Positions 26,287 to 35,076 of a stretch of 64,000 nt of DNA are shown piece after piece. The stretch covers positions 19,801 to 83,800 of the forward strand of contig JBJXFP010000010.1 of NCBI GenBank assembly GCA_046155615.1, given 5' to 3'. Below the pieces are notes generated by a model. The model ran no database searches and was not told the origin of the DNA. It saw nothing but the letters and a program-made list of their open reading frames with translations. This DNA is from JANNVZ01 sp046155615 (lineage in GTDB: Bacteria; Bacteroidota; Bacteroidia; Flavobacteriales_D; Sanyastnellaceae). The first letter of the stretch is position 1. Every line of letters begins with the position of its first letter. The translations under genes were made by a program, and so were the position numbers.

Positions 26287-28578
26287 ATGAAAAACTACAT
26301 TACTCTCTTTCTCACCTCAACACTTCTCTGCCCTGCGCTCTGTTCGCATCCATCACATTTCACCATCGGCAGCGGTTGCATGGACATGGCAGCATGTAAC
26401 TACGACCCCGATGCCACCTCTGATGATGGCAGTTGTTGTTACCAGAATTGTATCAATGTCACTGTCAGTGCAGGTCTCTATCCCAACGAAATTTCTTTTC
26501 ACATTTATGACAACGACAACAATGTGCTCGCCATACACAACGAAGGCGATCCACTTCCTATATTAATTCCGCTCTGCCTTGAAGTTGGTTGCTATCATAT
26601 AGACCTGAACGACAGTTATGGTGATGGCTGGAATGGCGCCACCTACAACATAACAGATCATGACAACAACAGTATAGCGGCTGGCGACTTTCCCAACGAC
26701 CCTGCCTTTGCTGCATTTAGCAAAGGTGTGTATTTCAACATTGGCAACGGCCTCACAGGCTGTACTGATGCCGGTGCGTGCAACTACAATGCAGCAGCTA
26801 CTTGCGATGATGGTACCTGCGACTACACTACTTGTTTTGGCTGCACAGAATTGACAGCATGCAACTACGCTCCCATTGCTGTATTTGACGATGGTTCATG
26901 CTGTACATCCAATTGTTTGCTGATGGAAATGACAGACACGCAAGGCGATGGATGGGATGACGGAGTTTATACCATCTACACAAGTACTGGCGACTTTGTG
27001 CTGAGCGGAACATTGGACCATATCGACTATGAACTGGAAAATATCTGTCTTGAAGATGGCTGTTATCAAATCACAATTTCAGGTAGCTTCTTTCCTGAAG
27101 AAATATTTTGGACTCTCTATGGAACCAATGCAGGCGACCTGAGTGGAGATGGCATTGACTACACAAGCTATTACTTCAGTGTTGGCATGAGCGGAACATG
27201 CGCAGGCTGCACTGACCCTGTAGCGTGCAACTACCAGGTATGGGCACAGGATGATAATGGTAGTTGCATGTATGTGCCCTGTGTAGAAAATGATTTTCGC
27301 TCAGCGGCCATCAGTTTGGAAACAATGCCATTGAATACCTGCAACACTGTGATTGGTAACTTGAGTTTGGCCACCGCTTCAGGTGAAGGCAATAGTGTAG
27401 TGAACACAGGCGAAGACATCTGGTACACTTTTACAGCCACCACACCCGGCATCAGGATAGAAACAACAACCACAGCAAACAATCTGCTGATAGAACTTCA
27501 GGATGCAGGTGGCAACATGCTGGAGGCAGAAAACGCACTTGCCACAAGAACAGGTGAAATATTGAACTATGGCAATCTGCAGGCTGGCAACATCTATTAC
27601 ATAGCTGTCAGAAACTTCGATTCATCACAAGGTGAAGGAACGTTTGAAATTTGTTTGCAGCACCTCCATGCGAGCCACTGCAACTACACCGCCACCAACT
27701 ATGTGCCTTGCAGCAGATTCAAAGCTTCATATTCCGGTGCTCAACAATATTCATTCAATTTTACTTCGCTCACAACGGATGTGACTTACAACTACACTGC
27801 AACCAGCGGGGTGATGTATATGCACAATGCAACAAGTATACAACCCAATGACGACTATTTGGTAAACATAGAATCGCTTTGGCAACTGACCGATGGCAGT
27901 GGAAGTATGGAAACCGTGGCAGTACAAAGCGATTCGCAATGCCTCATTCATCTGAATGAAAATGCACCGATGTACATGCGACCCAATGAGAATTGTACAA
28001 ATGCAGGAGCGTTGTCACCTGCTGCAATACTGCGCGCAATGCCTACAGCCTGCGGTGTGGAAGATTACCAGTGGCAATTCACTGATAACAATGGCACATC
28101 ACCCGCAATAACCATATTGCGAGGCGCACCGGTACGTACCATTCAGCTACTCACAGTACCCGGCTTGCAAGGCGGGCACACTTATGCGGTGCGTGTGCGG
28201 CCAGTGTATAGTGGCGGAGTATCAGGTTCATATGGGCCATCTGATTGCATATCAATGTCAGCAGGTACTGGCAACTTTGAGTTAGGCTCAACGGAAATTA
28301 TTGCCAAAAACCAAAACAATGATTTGCAGCTTGGGCTTTACCCCAACCCTAGCAATGGAAGCAGTATTTATTTAGAACTGATGCTGGCGGGAGCCAAAGA
28401 AATTGAGATTCAGATAATGGATGCAGTTGGCAAAGAAGTTTACAGCAATCAATATGCTGCAACAGATGAATTGAACACCGTAATCTACTTCGATCAGCAT
28501 TTACCAAACGGCATCTATGTGATGCGTGTAAAAGCCGGAAATGAAGTGATGACCAAAAAATTCATGGTATATAAATAG
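26287..28578 (+). CDS. Cys-rich secreted repeat protein with T9SS type A sorting domain
   Basis: A 763-aa paralogue of the preceding gene. After a signal peptide (MKNYITLFLTSTLLCPALCS) there are four GCT/GCM Cys units (for example GCMDMAACNYDP) and two or three GDGWN/GDGWD units, then a beta-sandwich region (about 340-450) with GEDIWYTFTA, and a C-terminal T9SS type A signal: LGLYPNPSNGSSIYLEL (about 680) and PNGIYVMRVKAGNEVMTKKFMVYK. The last motif directs export by the type IX system and surface anchoring. The first paralogue lacks it, so the two may differ in final location or one may anchor the other. Confidence 0.88.
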   Translation: MKNYITLFLTSTLLCPALCSHPSHFTIGSGCMDMAACNYDPDATSDDGSCCYQNCINVTVSAGLYPNEISFHIYDNDNNVLAIHNEGDPLPILIPLCLEVGCYHIDLNDSYGDGWNGATYNITDHDNNSIAAGDFPNDPAFAAFSKGVYFNIGNGLTGCTDAGACNYNAAATCDDGTCDYTTCFGCTELTACNYAPIAVFDDGSCCTSNCLLMEMTDTQGDGWDDGVYTIYTSTGDFVLSGTLDHIDYELENICLEDGCYQITISGSFFPEEIFWTLYGTNAGDLSGDGIDYTSYYFSVGMSGTCAGCTDPVACNYQVWAQDDNGSCMYVPCVENDFRSAAISLETMPLNTCNTVIGNLSLATASGEGNSVVNTGEDIWYTFTATTPGIRIETTTTANNLLIELQDAGGNMLEAENALATRTGEILNYGNLQAGNIYYIAVRNFDSSQGEGTFEICLQHLHASHCNYTATNYVPCSRFKASYSGAQQYSFNFTSLTTDVTYNYTATSGVMYMHNATSIQPNDDYLVNIESLWQLTDGSGSMETVAVQSDSQCLIHLNENAPMYMRPNENCTNAGALSPAAILRAMPTACGVEDYQWQFTDNNGTSPAITILRGAPVRTIQLLTVPGLQGGHTYAVRVRPVYSGGVSGSYGPSDCISMSAGTGNFELGSTEIIAKNQNNDLQLGLYPNPSNGSSIYLELMLAGAKEIEIQIMDAVGKEVYSNQYAATDELNTVIYFDQHLPNGIYVMRVKAGNEVMTKKFMVYK

Positions 28579-28659
28579 GCTCGCATTCAAGCTCATAAGT
28601 AGCTGTGACCTATTTGTTTCAAATCTGGTTCATGCTTCATCATTTGCCATCTTTGCCAA

Positions 28660-29070
28660 ATGAAAAATCTTTTTATGATTGCTGTGCTCATGGTTCTTTT
28701 CAGTTTGAATTTTTCAATTCAAACCCATGCTCAAAATGAAAGCAACAATGTGACGCCACTTTTTACAGGAACTTTGGCTATATATAAACATGGTGGTGAA
28801 GCTGGTCTGGTTAAGTTCATATCTGATAATTTCAAATGGCCTGACATAATTCCGGATTCCTTAGTCGGTAAAGTCATCTATTACACAGTAATGATTGAAA
28901 GCGATGGAAGTGTGAGTTCAATTACGTTGGACAAGCATGTATCTCAGTACTTGGATGCCGAAGGTTTAAGAGTCTTGTGGTTAACGGCAAATAGCTGGTT
29001 GCCTGCACGTGACAATAAGGCATCGGTAGTAAGATGCATAAAACGAATTCCGATACCAATCAGGAAATGA
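28660..29070 (+). CDS. Secreted TonB C-terminal-domain protein
   Basis: A 136-residue protein with a signal peptide (MKNLFMIAVLMVLFSLNFSIQTHAQ) followed directly by a TonB C-terminal-like fold: GGEAGLVKFISDNFKWP, GKVIYYTVMIESDGSVSSITL and LDAEGLRVLWLTANSWLPARD. Unlike the TonB-like protein at 9605-10417 it has no retained membrane anchor or linker, so it probably does not transduce energy. Stand-alone domains of this type are common in Bacteroidota, role unknown. A CATCTTTG element lies just 4 bases before the ATG, suggesting a very short leader. Confidence 0.7.
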   Translation: MKNLFMIAVLMVLFSLNFSIQTHAQNESNNVTPLFTGTLAIYKHGGEAGLVKFISDNFKWPDIIPDSLVGKVIYYTVMIESDGSVSSITLDKHVSQYLDAEGLRVLWLTANSWLPARDNKASVVRCIKRIPIPIRK

Positions 29071-29124
29071 GAACACGCGATCAAAAATCCTGACTATCCT
29101 TTCAATCCGTGTCATCCGTGTTCT
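29070..29124. repeat. Intergenic inverted/direct repeat (CCGTGT element)
   Basis: AGAACACG (29070-29077) is the inverse of CGTGTTCT (29117-29124). The right part contains a direct repeat, AATCCGTGTC then ATCCGTGTTC. It resembles a dispersed intergenic element I recall from several Bacteroidota genomes; I cannot verify copy number here. Confidence 0.4.
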
Positions 29125-29153
29125 ATTGCGGAGCTAACTTTTTTAGAAAATAA

Positions 29154-29945
29154 ATGAACACACCCGAACAAAAACTGCAAGCCTTCCAGCGCCTGCTCAC
29201 CATCATGGATAAGTTGCGTGCTCAATGCCCCTGGGACAAAAAGCAAACATTAGAAAGCCTGCGCCACCTGACCATAGAAGAAGTGTACGAGTTGGGCGAT
29301 GCCATACTTGATGGCAACATGCAGGAGATAAGAGGCGAGATAGGCGACCTGATGCTGCACATGGTATTCTATGCAAAAATTGCAAGCGAGCAGGGCGCTT
29401 TTGACATAGCTGATTCGCTCAATCACATCTGTGACAAACTGATTGCACGGCATCCACATATCTACGGTGATCCATCAAACAATGGTCAGCTTGTTGAAGT
29501 AGCAGATGAAGAAGAAGTGAAAAGCAACTGGGAAAAACTGAAACTTAAAGAAGGCAAGAAGAGTGTGCTGGAAGGAGTTCCAAAATCGTTACCAGCGATG
29601 GTGAAGGCCCAGCGGATACAGGACAAAGCGCGCGGTGTGGGTTTCGACTGGGAGCACGCACACCAGGTGTGGGACAAGGTGGAAGAAGAACTGCGTGAGT
29701 TCAAGCACGAAGCTGATGCAGACTCCAATAAAATGGAAGAAGAATTTGGCGATGTGCTGTTTGCCCTTATCAATTACGCTCGTTTCAAAGGAATCAATCC
29801 GGAAGATGCGCTGGAGAAAACCAATCGCAAATTCATCAAACGATTTCAATACTTAGAAATAGAAAGTGCCCGTGATGGAAAACAAATGGGCGAGATGACA
29901 CTGGATGAAATGGATGTGTATTGGAATAGAGCTAAGACAATTTGA
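29154..29945 (+). CDS. mazG: MazG nucleoside triphosphate pyrophosphohydrolase
   Basis: The 263-aa protein hydrolyses (d)NTPs to monophosphates and pyrophosphate. The first MazG domain has LRAQCPWDKKQTLESLRHL, then the metal-binding EEVYEL (42-47) and GEIGDLMLHM with Glu62 and Asp65. The second domain has VEEELREFK and EEEFGDVLFALINYAR. Tandem-domain length is as in E. coli MazG. It ends 12 bases before the convergent SDR gene, with no terminator between them. Confidence 0.93.
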   Translation: MNTPEQKLQAFQRLLTIMDKLRAQCPWDKKQTLESLRHLTIEEVYELGDAILDGNMQEIRGEIGDLMLHMVFYAKIASEQGAFDIADSLNHICDKLIARHPHIYGDPSNNGQLVEVADEEEVKSNWEKLKLKEGKKSVLEGVPKSLPAMVKAQRIQDKARGVGFDWEHAHQVWDKVEEELREFKHEADADSNKMEEEFGDVLFALINYARFKGINPEDALEKTNRKFIKRFQYLEIESARDGKQMGEMTLDEMDVYWNRAKTI

Positions 29946-29957
29946 AAATTCGACCCA

Positions 29958-30743
29958 TCAGAGACACAGCGTCCTTCCCCCATCCACAGGCACATTGATG
30001 CCATTGATGTAAGATGCGGCTGGCGATGCAAGAAAGGCAATGGCCGCAGCTATCTCTTCAGGTCTTCCCAACCGTTTCATTGGAATTTCTTCACTCATTT
30101 CATGTTTTACATCCGCAGCCGTAGTGCCTGCCTTTTCGGCTTTGTTTTTCATTATTTGTTCCAATCTTCCTGTTTCGGTAGCTCCGGGCAATACATTATT
30201 TACCGTGATATTGAATCTGCCCAGTTCCATGGCCAATGTTTTGGCCCAGTTGGCCACTGCACCTCTTATGGTATTGCTCACTCCGAGATTTGGCAAAGGT
30301 TGTTTTACTGAAGTGGAAATAATATTGATGATGCGGCCATAACCCGCCTCTTTCATTTTTGGCACCAGCGCTTTTACCAGTGTGTGATTGCATATAAGGT
30401 GCGAGTTGAATGCTATACGAAAAGCCTCTACATCCGCTTCTATAGCCGGCCCGGGAGGTGGGCCACCCGTGTTGTTCACCAATATATGCGCAATGCTTTC
30501 ACTTGCAAATTTTTGTATCGCACTTTCCACACTTTGCGGGTGGGCAAAGTCGGCAATTAGATAGCTGTGCTGTTGGCCCTGCGACACATCCAGGCTACTG
30601 ATTGCATCCTTCAGTTTGTCCTCGTTTCGCGCTATAAGCACCACCGTGGCGCCAAGTGCAGCTATTTCTTTAGCTGCGGCATATCCGATTCCTTGCGTGC
30701 TCCCGCACACCACTGCTGTCTTTCCTATCAGGTTCAAATTCAT
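29958..30743 (-). CDS. SDR-family protein lacking the YxxxK catalytic pair
   Basis: A 261-aa short-chain dehydrogenase/reductase-like protein. Counted from the ATG at 30743, the nucleotide motif is CGSTQGIG (13-20), NNTGGPPPG replaces the NAG motif, and IINIISTSVKQPLPNLG is followed by SNTIRGAVANWAKTLAMELG. Where most SDRs have YxxxK, this has SxxxR. VNNVLPGATETGRL and EEIAAAIAFLASPAASYINGINVPVDGG are normal. Therefore the fold is clear but catalysis is uncertain; related Bacteroidota SDRs share the SNTIR-type pattern. The start is chosen over the ATG at 30785 by homology; CATCTTTG lies just upstream. Confidence 0.8.
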   Translation of the reverse strand: MNLNLIGKTAVVCGSTQGIGYAAAKEIAALGATVVLIARNEDKLKDAISSLDVSQGQQHSYLIADFAHPQSVESAIQKFASESIAHILVNNTGGPPPGPAIEADVEAFRIAFNSHLICNHTLVKALVPKMKEAGYGRIINIISTSVKQPLPNLGVSNTIRGAVANWAKTLAMELGRFNITVNNVLPGATETGRLEQIMKNKAEKAGTTAADVKHEMSEEIPMKRLGRPEEIAAAIAFLASPAASYINGINVPVDGGRTLCL

Positions 30744-30848
30744 GTGCGCAAAGATGTAATACATAACAGCAAAGAATAGCTGCAAAAAGTGCGGTTCACA
30801 TGTTCTTTATTTACCATCAAATTTTTCCCATCTCAGCGCATAAATTAT

Positions 30849-31478
30849 ATGGAACAATTTGAAAAGCTTTTAGAAAAGAACAAAGCATGGGCTCAGCACA
30901 TGGTGGATACCGATCCACACTTTTTCACCAACCTCGAAAATCTGCAGACACCCGAATACCTTTGGATAGGCTGTAGTGATAGCCGCGTACCTGCCAATCA
31001 GATTACGGGCACCGCACCTGGCGAAGTATTCGTGCACCGCAATGTGGCCAATCTGTGTGTGCATAGCGATGTGAATATGCTGAGCGTGCTTGAATATGCG
31101 GTGCATCATCTGAGGGTAAAACACGTTATTGTGTGTGGTCACTATGGTTGTGGCGGTGTGAAGGCATCCACCACACAGACAGATTTCAACATCATAAACG
31201 TGTGGCTGAAATACATCAAAGATGTTTATCGCATACACGAGCATGAATTAGATGCCATCAGCGATGAAAAGCAAAGGTTAAACCGGCTTGTTGAATTGAA
31301 TGTGGTGGAGCAAGTAAGCAATCTTTCAAAGACTGCCATAATTCAAAAGGCTTGGAAAAAATACGATGCCCCGCACCTACATGGTTGGGTGTATAGCCTG
31401 CATGACGGTTTGCTCAAACCAGTTAGCCACATAGTACCCGGTGCTTATCTGGATGAGATCTATCGCTTTCAGGTCTAA
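30849..31478 (+). CDS. Beta-class carbonic anhydrase
   Basis: A 209-aa enzyme interconverting CO2 and bicarbonate in the cytoplasm. Zinc ligands are Cys42, His98 and Cys101, and the Asp44-Arg46 dyad lies in CSDSRVPANQI; GHYGCGGV is the second motif. The frame is open to 30789, but the ATG at 30849 starts the conserved MEQFEKLLEKNKAWAQ. Its TAA overlaps the recG stop codon on the other strand (31475-31478), so the two genes converge with no spacer. Confidence 0.93.
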   Translation: MEQFEKLLEKNKAWAQHMVDTDPHFFTNLENLQTPEYLWIGCSDSRVPANQITGTAPGEVFVHRNVANLCVHSDVNMLSVLEYAVHHLRVKHVIVCGHYGCGGVKASTTQTDFNIINVWLKYIKDVYRIHEHELDAISDEKQRLNRLVELNVVEQVSNLSKTAIIQKAWKKYDAPHLHGWVYSLHDGLLKPVSHIVPGAYLDEIYRFQV

Positions 31479-33640
31479 CTGATTTCACTCCAATCACTCT
31501 TCGCTTTTTTTGTTACGTGTAATTGCAAAGCAAGCGGTTTGTTCTTTTCCAGCATGAGGTTCGGATCTTCATCCAGAATTTCCAAAGCAAGTTCACGTGC
31601 AGTGCTTAGCATTTGTTGATCACGCGCCAAGTCGGCAATTTTCAGATTGAGCACACCACTTTGCTGAGTACCACCCAGATCACCGGGGCCTCGCAGCTGC
31701 AAATCCACTTCAGCTATTTTAAAACCATCATTGGTATCAGCCATTGTTTGCAACCTTATGCGGCTGTCGCTGGATTGTTTGTGACCCGGCATCAGTATGC
31801 AATAACTCTGATCAGCACCGCGGCCCACGCGCCCGCGTAGTTGGTGCAGTTGCGACAATCCGAATCGCTCTGCGCTTTCTATTATCATCACGCTGGCATT
31901 GGGCACATTCACACCTACTTCTATCACTGTGGTGGCTACCATGATGTGTGTATTTCCTGCTACAAATTGTTGCATCTCAAATTCACGCGCTTCGGATTTC
32001 ATTTTGCCATGCACTATGCCCACACGGTATTGCGGCAGCGGAAATCTGCGTACTATGCTCTCATAGCCATCTGTCAAGTCTTTCAGGTCGAGTGTTTCGC
32101 TTTCCTCTATCAGCGGATACACCACATATATCTGTCTGCCCTGCTCTATTTCCTTTTCCATAAATCCAAACACTTCGAGCCGCTTACTATCCCCTCTTAT
32201 AATTGTCTTGATGGGTTTTCGGCCCGGGGGTAGTTCATCTATCACGCTTATGTCAAGGTCGCCATAGAGTGTCATGGCTAAGGTACGTGGTATAGGTGTA
32301 GCGGTCATCACCAGCACGTGCGGAGGCAGTGTTGCTTTTTTCCAGAGGGCTGCTCGCTGCGCCACACCGAACCGATGTTGCTCATCTATGATACACAGGC
32401 CAAGGTTTTGAAACTGAACTTTGTCCTCAATCAAAGCATGTGTGCCAAGCACAAATTTGATTTCGCCCTGCACCAGTGCATTCATCATGCGTTTGCGTTG
32501 TGCTCCTTTCACCGTGCCCGTCAGTAATGCAACAGGCACATTCACTTTTGCAAGCAAAGTGGTGATGCTTTGCAAATGTTGTTGCGCAAGAATTTCCGTG
32601 GGCACCATCATGCAAATCTGATAGCCATTGTCCATAGCCAGTAGTGCGCACATCACCGCTACTATTGTTTTTCCGCTGCCTACATCACCCTGTATAAGGC
32701 GATTCATATGTCCCCCGCGAGCCACATCAGCACGTATTTCCTTTACCACGCGCTTCTGCGCACCAGTCAATTCAAATGGCAGATGGTGGTAATAAAAGTC
32801 ATTGAACAACTCGCCTACCTTGCTAAACACCACACCCTGTGTCAACCTTGTGTTGGAGAGTTTTTGTTTGCCTAATTGCAGTTGTATGAAAAAAAGTTCT
32901 TCAAACTTCAGACGCCTTCGTGCCGCTTCCAGCTGCGCAGTATCGGCAGGCATATGTATTTGGAAGATGGCTTCGCTGCGCGGCATCAGTTTGAAACGCT
33001 CCACGATTTCAGTAGTAAGATTTTCGGTAATGAATGCTTGGGCCTCGTCCGCAATGCTGCGAGTGAGTTTAGCAATGGCGTTGCTGTTCAATCCGCTTCG
33101 CACACATTTCTCTGTAGTGCTATACACAGGTTTCAAGCCATTGCCTTGCGTGATGCGCGCCTCCTCCATCAACTCCATCTCAGGGTGTGGTATGTTGTAC
33201 TTGCCTTTGAATTCCTGTGGCTTCCCGAATATCACATAAGGCTCGTTCAGCTTGATAGATTCGCGCAACCACCGCAGCGCAGTGAACCACACCAATTTTA
33301 TTTCTCCGGTTTCGTCTCTGAATGTGGCCACCATTCGTTTTTTGTTGGCCTCACCTATTTCCTGCAATCGCACTATGGTACCCATCATTTGCACGTGTAC
33401 TGCATCACTTTGGACATCCTTCACCTGCACTATTTGTGAGCGATCAATGTAGCGAAAAGGAAAATGCTCGAGCAAATCGGACCAGGTGTATATGCCGAGT
33501 TCTTTTTTAAAAAGCTCGCCCCTTGCAGGTCCCACACCCTTCAGATATGTAATGTCATTGTGGAGCAATTTATTTGCGCGTATTGCGGAAGTGCAGGCCA
33601 AGATATATTTGTGAAGCACATCTGAAAACGTATGCGTCAT
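31475..33640 (-). CDS. recG: RecG, ATP-dependent DNA helicase
   Basis: RecG remodels stalled forks and Holliday junctions. The 721-aa protein has the wedge domain start ITYLKGVGPARGELFKKELGI, OB-fold residues, Walker A GDVGSGKT (318-325), DEQH (419-422), TATPIPRTLA, and the RecG C-terminal QLRGRVGRG and QMLSTAREL. All motifs are intact. The ATG at 33640 overlaps by 9 bases the divergent gene starting at 33632. A TTG at 33569-33571 (Leu24) gives a protein beginning LLHNDITYLKGVG and may be the true start. Confidence 0.93.
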   Translation of the reverse strand: MTHTFSDVLHKYILACTSAIRANKLLHNDITYLKGVGPARGELFKKELGIYTWSDLLEHFPFRYIDRSQIVQVKDVQSDAVHVQMMGTIVRLQEIGEANKKRMVATFRDETGEIKLVWFTALRWLRESIKLNEPYVIFGKPQEFKGKYNIPHPEMELMEEARITQGNGLKPVYSTTEKCVRSGLNSNAIAKLTRSIADEAQAFITENLTTEIVERFKLMPRSEAIFQIHMPADTAQLEAARRRLKFEELFFIQLQLGKQKLSNTRLTQGVVFSKVGELFNDFYYHHLPFELTGAQKRVVKEIRADVARGGHMNRLIQGDVGSGKTIVAVMCALLAMDNGYQICMMVPTEILAQQHLQSITTLLAKVNVPVALLTGTVKGAQRKRMMNALVQGEIKFVLGTHALIEDKVQFQNLGLCIIDEQHRFGVAQRAALWKKATLPPHVLVMTATPIPRTLAMTLYGDLDISVIDELPPGRKPIKTIIRGDSKRLEVFGFMEKEIEQGRQIYVVYPLIEESETLDLKDLTDGYESIVRRFPLPQYRVGIVHGKMKSEAREFEMQQFVAGNTHIMVATTVIEVGVNVPNASVMIIESAERFGLSQLHQLRGRVGRGADQSYCILMPGHKQSSDSRIRLQTMADTNDGFKIAEVDLQLRGPGDLGGTQQSGVLNLKIADLARDQQMLSTARELALEILDEDPNLMLEKNKPLALQLHVTKKAKSDWSEIS

Positions 33641-34930
33641 CTCCTCATCACCATTTTAGTGTCGATACACGTTAACAGCGCTGCCCAGGAATATGTGGAG
33701 ATATGCGACTGTACGAAAGGAGTACAGGGTGTGTGCATAGAATATTTGGACAGCATGTGGCAGCCTACCTCACGCAGTGCTGCAAGGTGGTATTACTACA
33801 ACTACAGTTTTGGTCGTTATCGTTTTTTTGATTGGAGCTGGAGCAAAAAATTTGTGAGAAACAATACCTTGATTGCAACTGACAGTGCAGCATCTGCTGC
33901 GGAAGCACCGCTACCATTGGATGGCAAGTACTACTGGACAGAGAAGGAGAGCCAAACAATAAGTGTGGAACAAACATTCAGCAACGGATGGCCAAATGGT
34001 CAGACAAAGGCCTATTCAAAAAAAGGATATTTGCTTGAGTGTCTCGATTTTGAATCGCCATACAACCGCGGCAAATTTTCGATGATGTGCCATCTATACC
34101 ACAAAGGAAAATTAGATGTGCAATGCCTATTCGCAATAGACATGACAGAAAATCGCAGCTACGCATTGGACATACCCTGGAAGGTGAATGAGCCACCCAC
34201 TGCATTGGGCATACTTCCAAAATATCAGCGTTCGCTCATATTAGACATACAAGGGTTGCGGAATGAGCACCTCTCGGCCACGCTCACCCCTAATCTTTTT
34301 CATCTTATTGGTGAAAGTTGCTATGCTGCACATTCAGAGCCTATGCGCTATGCATCTGCAGTTGACAGCAGCCATTCGCAGACGAACAATTTTCTTACAC
34401 TCTATCAGCAAGCCCGTGGCTGGCGAACCAATCAGATATATGCAAGTGGCGACCAGAAAAATGAAATACTGAGCACACCTACCACCGCAGATGTTTTTAT
34501 TGATGATAGTGAAATAGAATTGTTGAAAATGTGTCGCAGCTCATTGCGAGAGAATGAGGTGAGGCACTTGCTGGTATCCATAGATACACTGCAAATGGCA
34601 CTATACCAATTTGCAGATACAAGTGAAGAAGTAAACGAAGCACTTCAATTTGTGGATCGATTCGCGGGGCAACTCATGCAATACATGCGGCTGAATGTTA
34701 CAGAAATGGATTGGAATTGTGTGCTGATAACTAGCAGCAGCAAAACAGATGATACCGTGCCGTGGATACTTTGGGGTGAAAGTGTAAGAAGCAATTTTGC
34801 ATTGCCGAACCCTATCACGAGCCCACAGTCGCTCAGCACTTTCGCGGCCTTTGCTCACTTAGATGTAGATGATGAACTAAACACACATGTACTGAAGCAA
34901 TGCTATGAGGCAGAGCACAAAAGGAAGTGA
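33632..34930 (+). CDS. Secreted protein, unknown function
   Basis: A 432-residue protein with a signal peptide (MRHLLITILVSIHVNSAAQ). A CDCTKGVQGVC motif follows cleavage, and FSNGWPNGQTKAYSKKGYLLE (about 112-132) resembles a MORN-like repeat as in YwqK-type proteins. The remainder is mixed alpha/beta without a motif that I recognise. It diverges from recG, with overlapping 5' ends if the recG ATG is used. It is followed by a bidirectional hairpin near 35020. Confidence 0.65.
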   Translation: MRHLLITILVSIHVNSAAQEYVEICDCTKGVQGVCIEYLDSMWQPTSRSAARWYYYNYSFGRYRFFDWSWSKKFVRNNTLIATDSAASAAEAPLPLDGKYYWTEKESQTISVEQTFSNGWPNGQTKAYSKKGYLLECLDFESPYNRGKFSMMCHLYHKGKLDVQCLFAIDMTENRSYALDIPWKVNEPPTALGILPKYQRSLILDIQGLRNEHLSATLTPNLFHLIGESCYAAHSEPMRYASAVDSSHSQTNNFLTLYQQARGWRTNQIYASGDQKNEILSTPTTADVFIDDSEIELLKMCRSSLRENEVRHLLVSIDTLQMALYQFADTSEEVNEALQFVDRFAGQLMQYMRLNVTEMDWNCVLITSSSKTDDTVPWILWGESVRSNFALPNPITSPQSLSTFAAFAHLDVDDELNTHVLKQCYEAEHKRK

Positions 34931-35011
34931 GAAAAGTATTGGTTAGTGATTTAATCGGCATAGGTTGAGTCAATTAAATCACTTATCAAAGCATAATTGG
35001 AAATGTTTAGT

Positions 35012-35048
35012 AGCAAAAAACCCGCTCTGATTTTTCAGCAGCGGGTTT
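35012..35048 (-). terminator. Bidirectional terminator, strongest on minus strand
   Basis: AAACCCGCTCTGA (35018-35030) pairs with TCAG-C-AGCGGGTTT (35035-35048), a 13-bp stem with one bulged C. On the minus strand it is followed by a run of T (A-run 35012-35020), fitting termination of the M23 peptidase gene. On the plus strand GTTTGTATTTCTT may end the secreted protein gene. Confidence 0.8.
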
Positions 35049-35076
35049 GTATTTCTTGGTACGTTTTACTTCTTGC

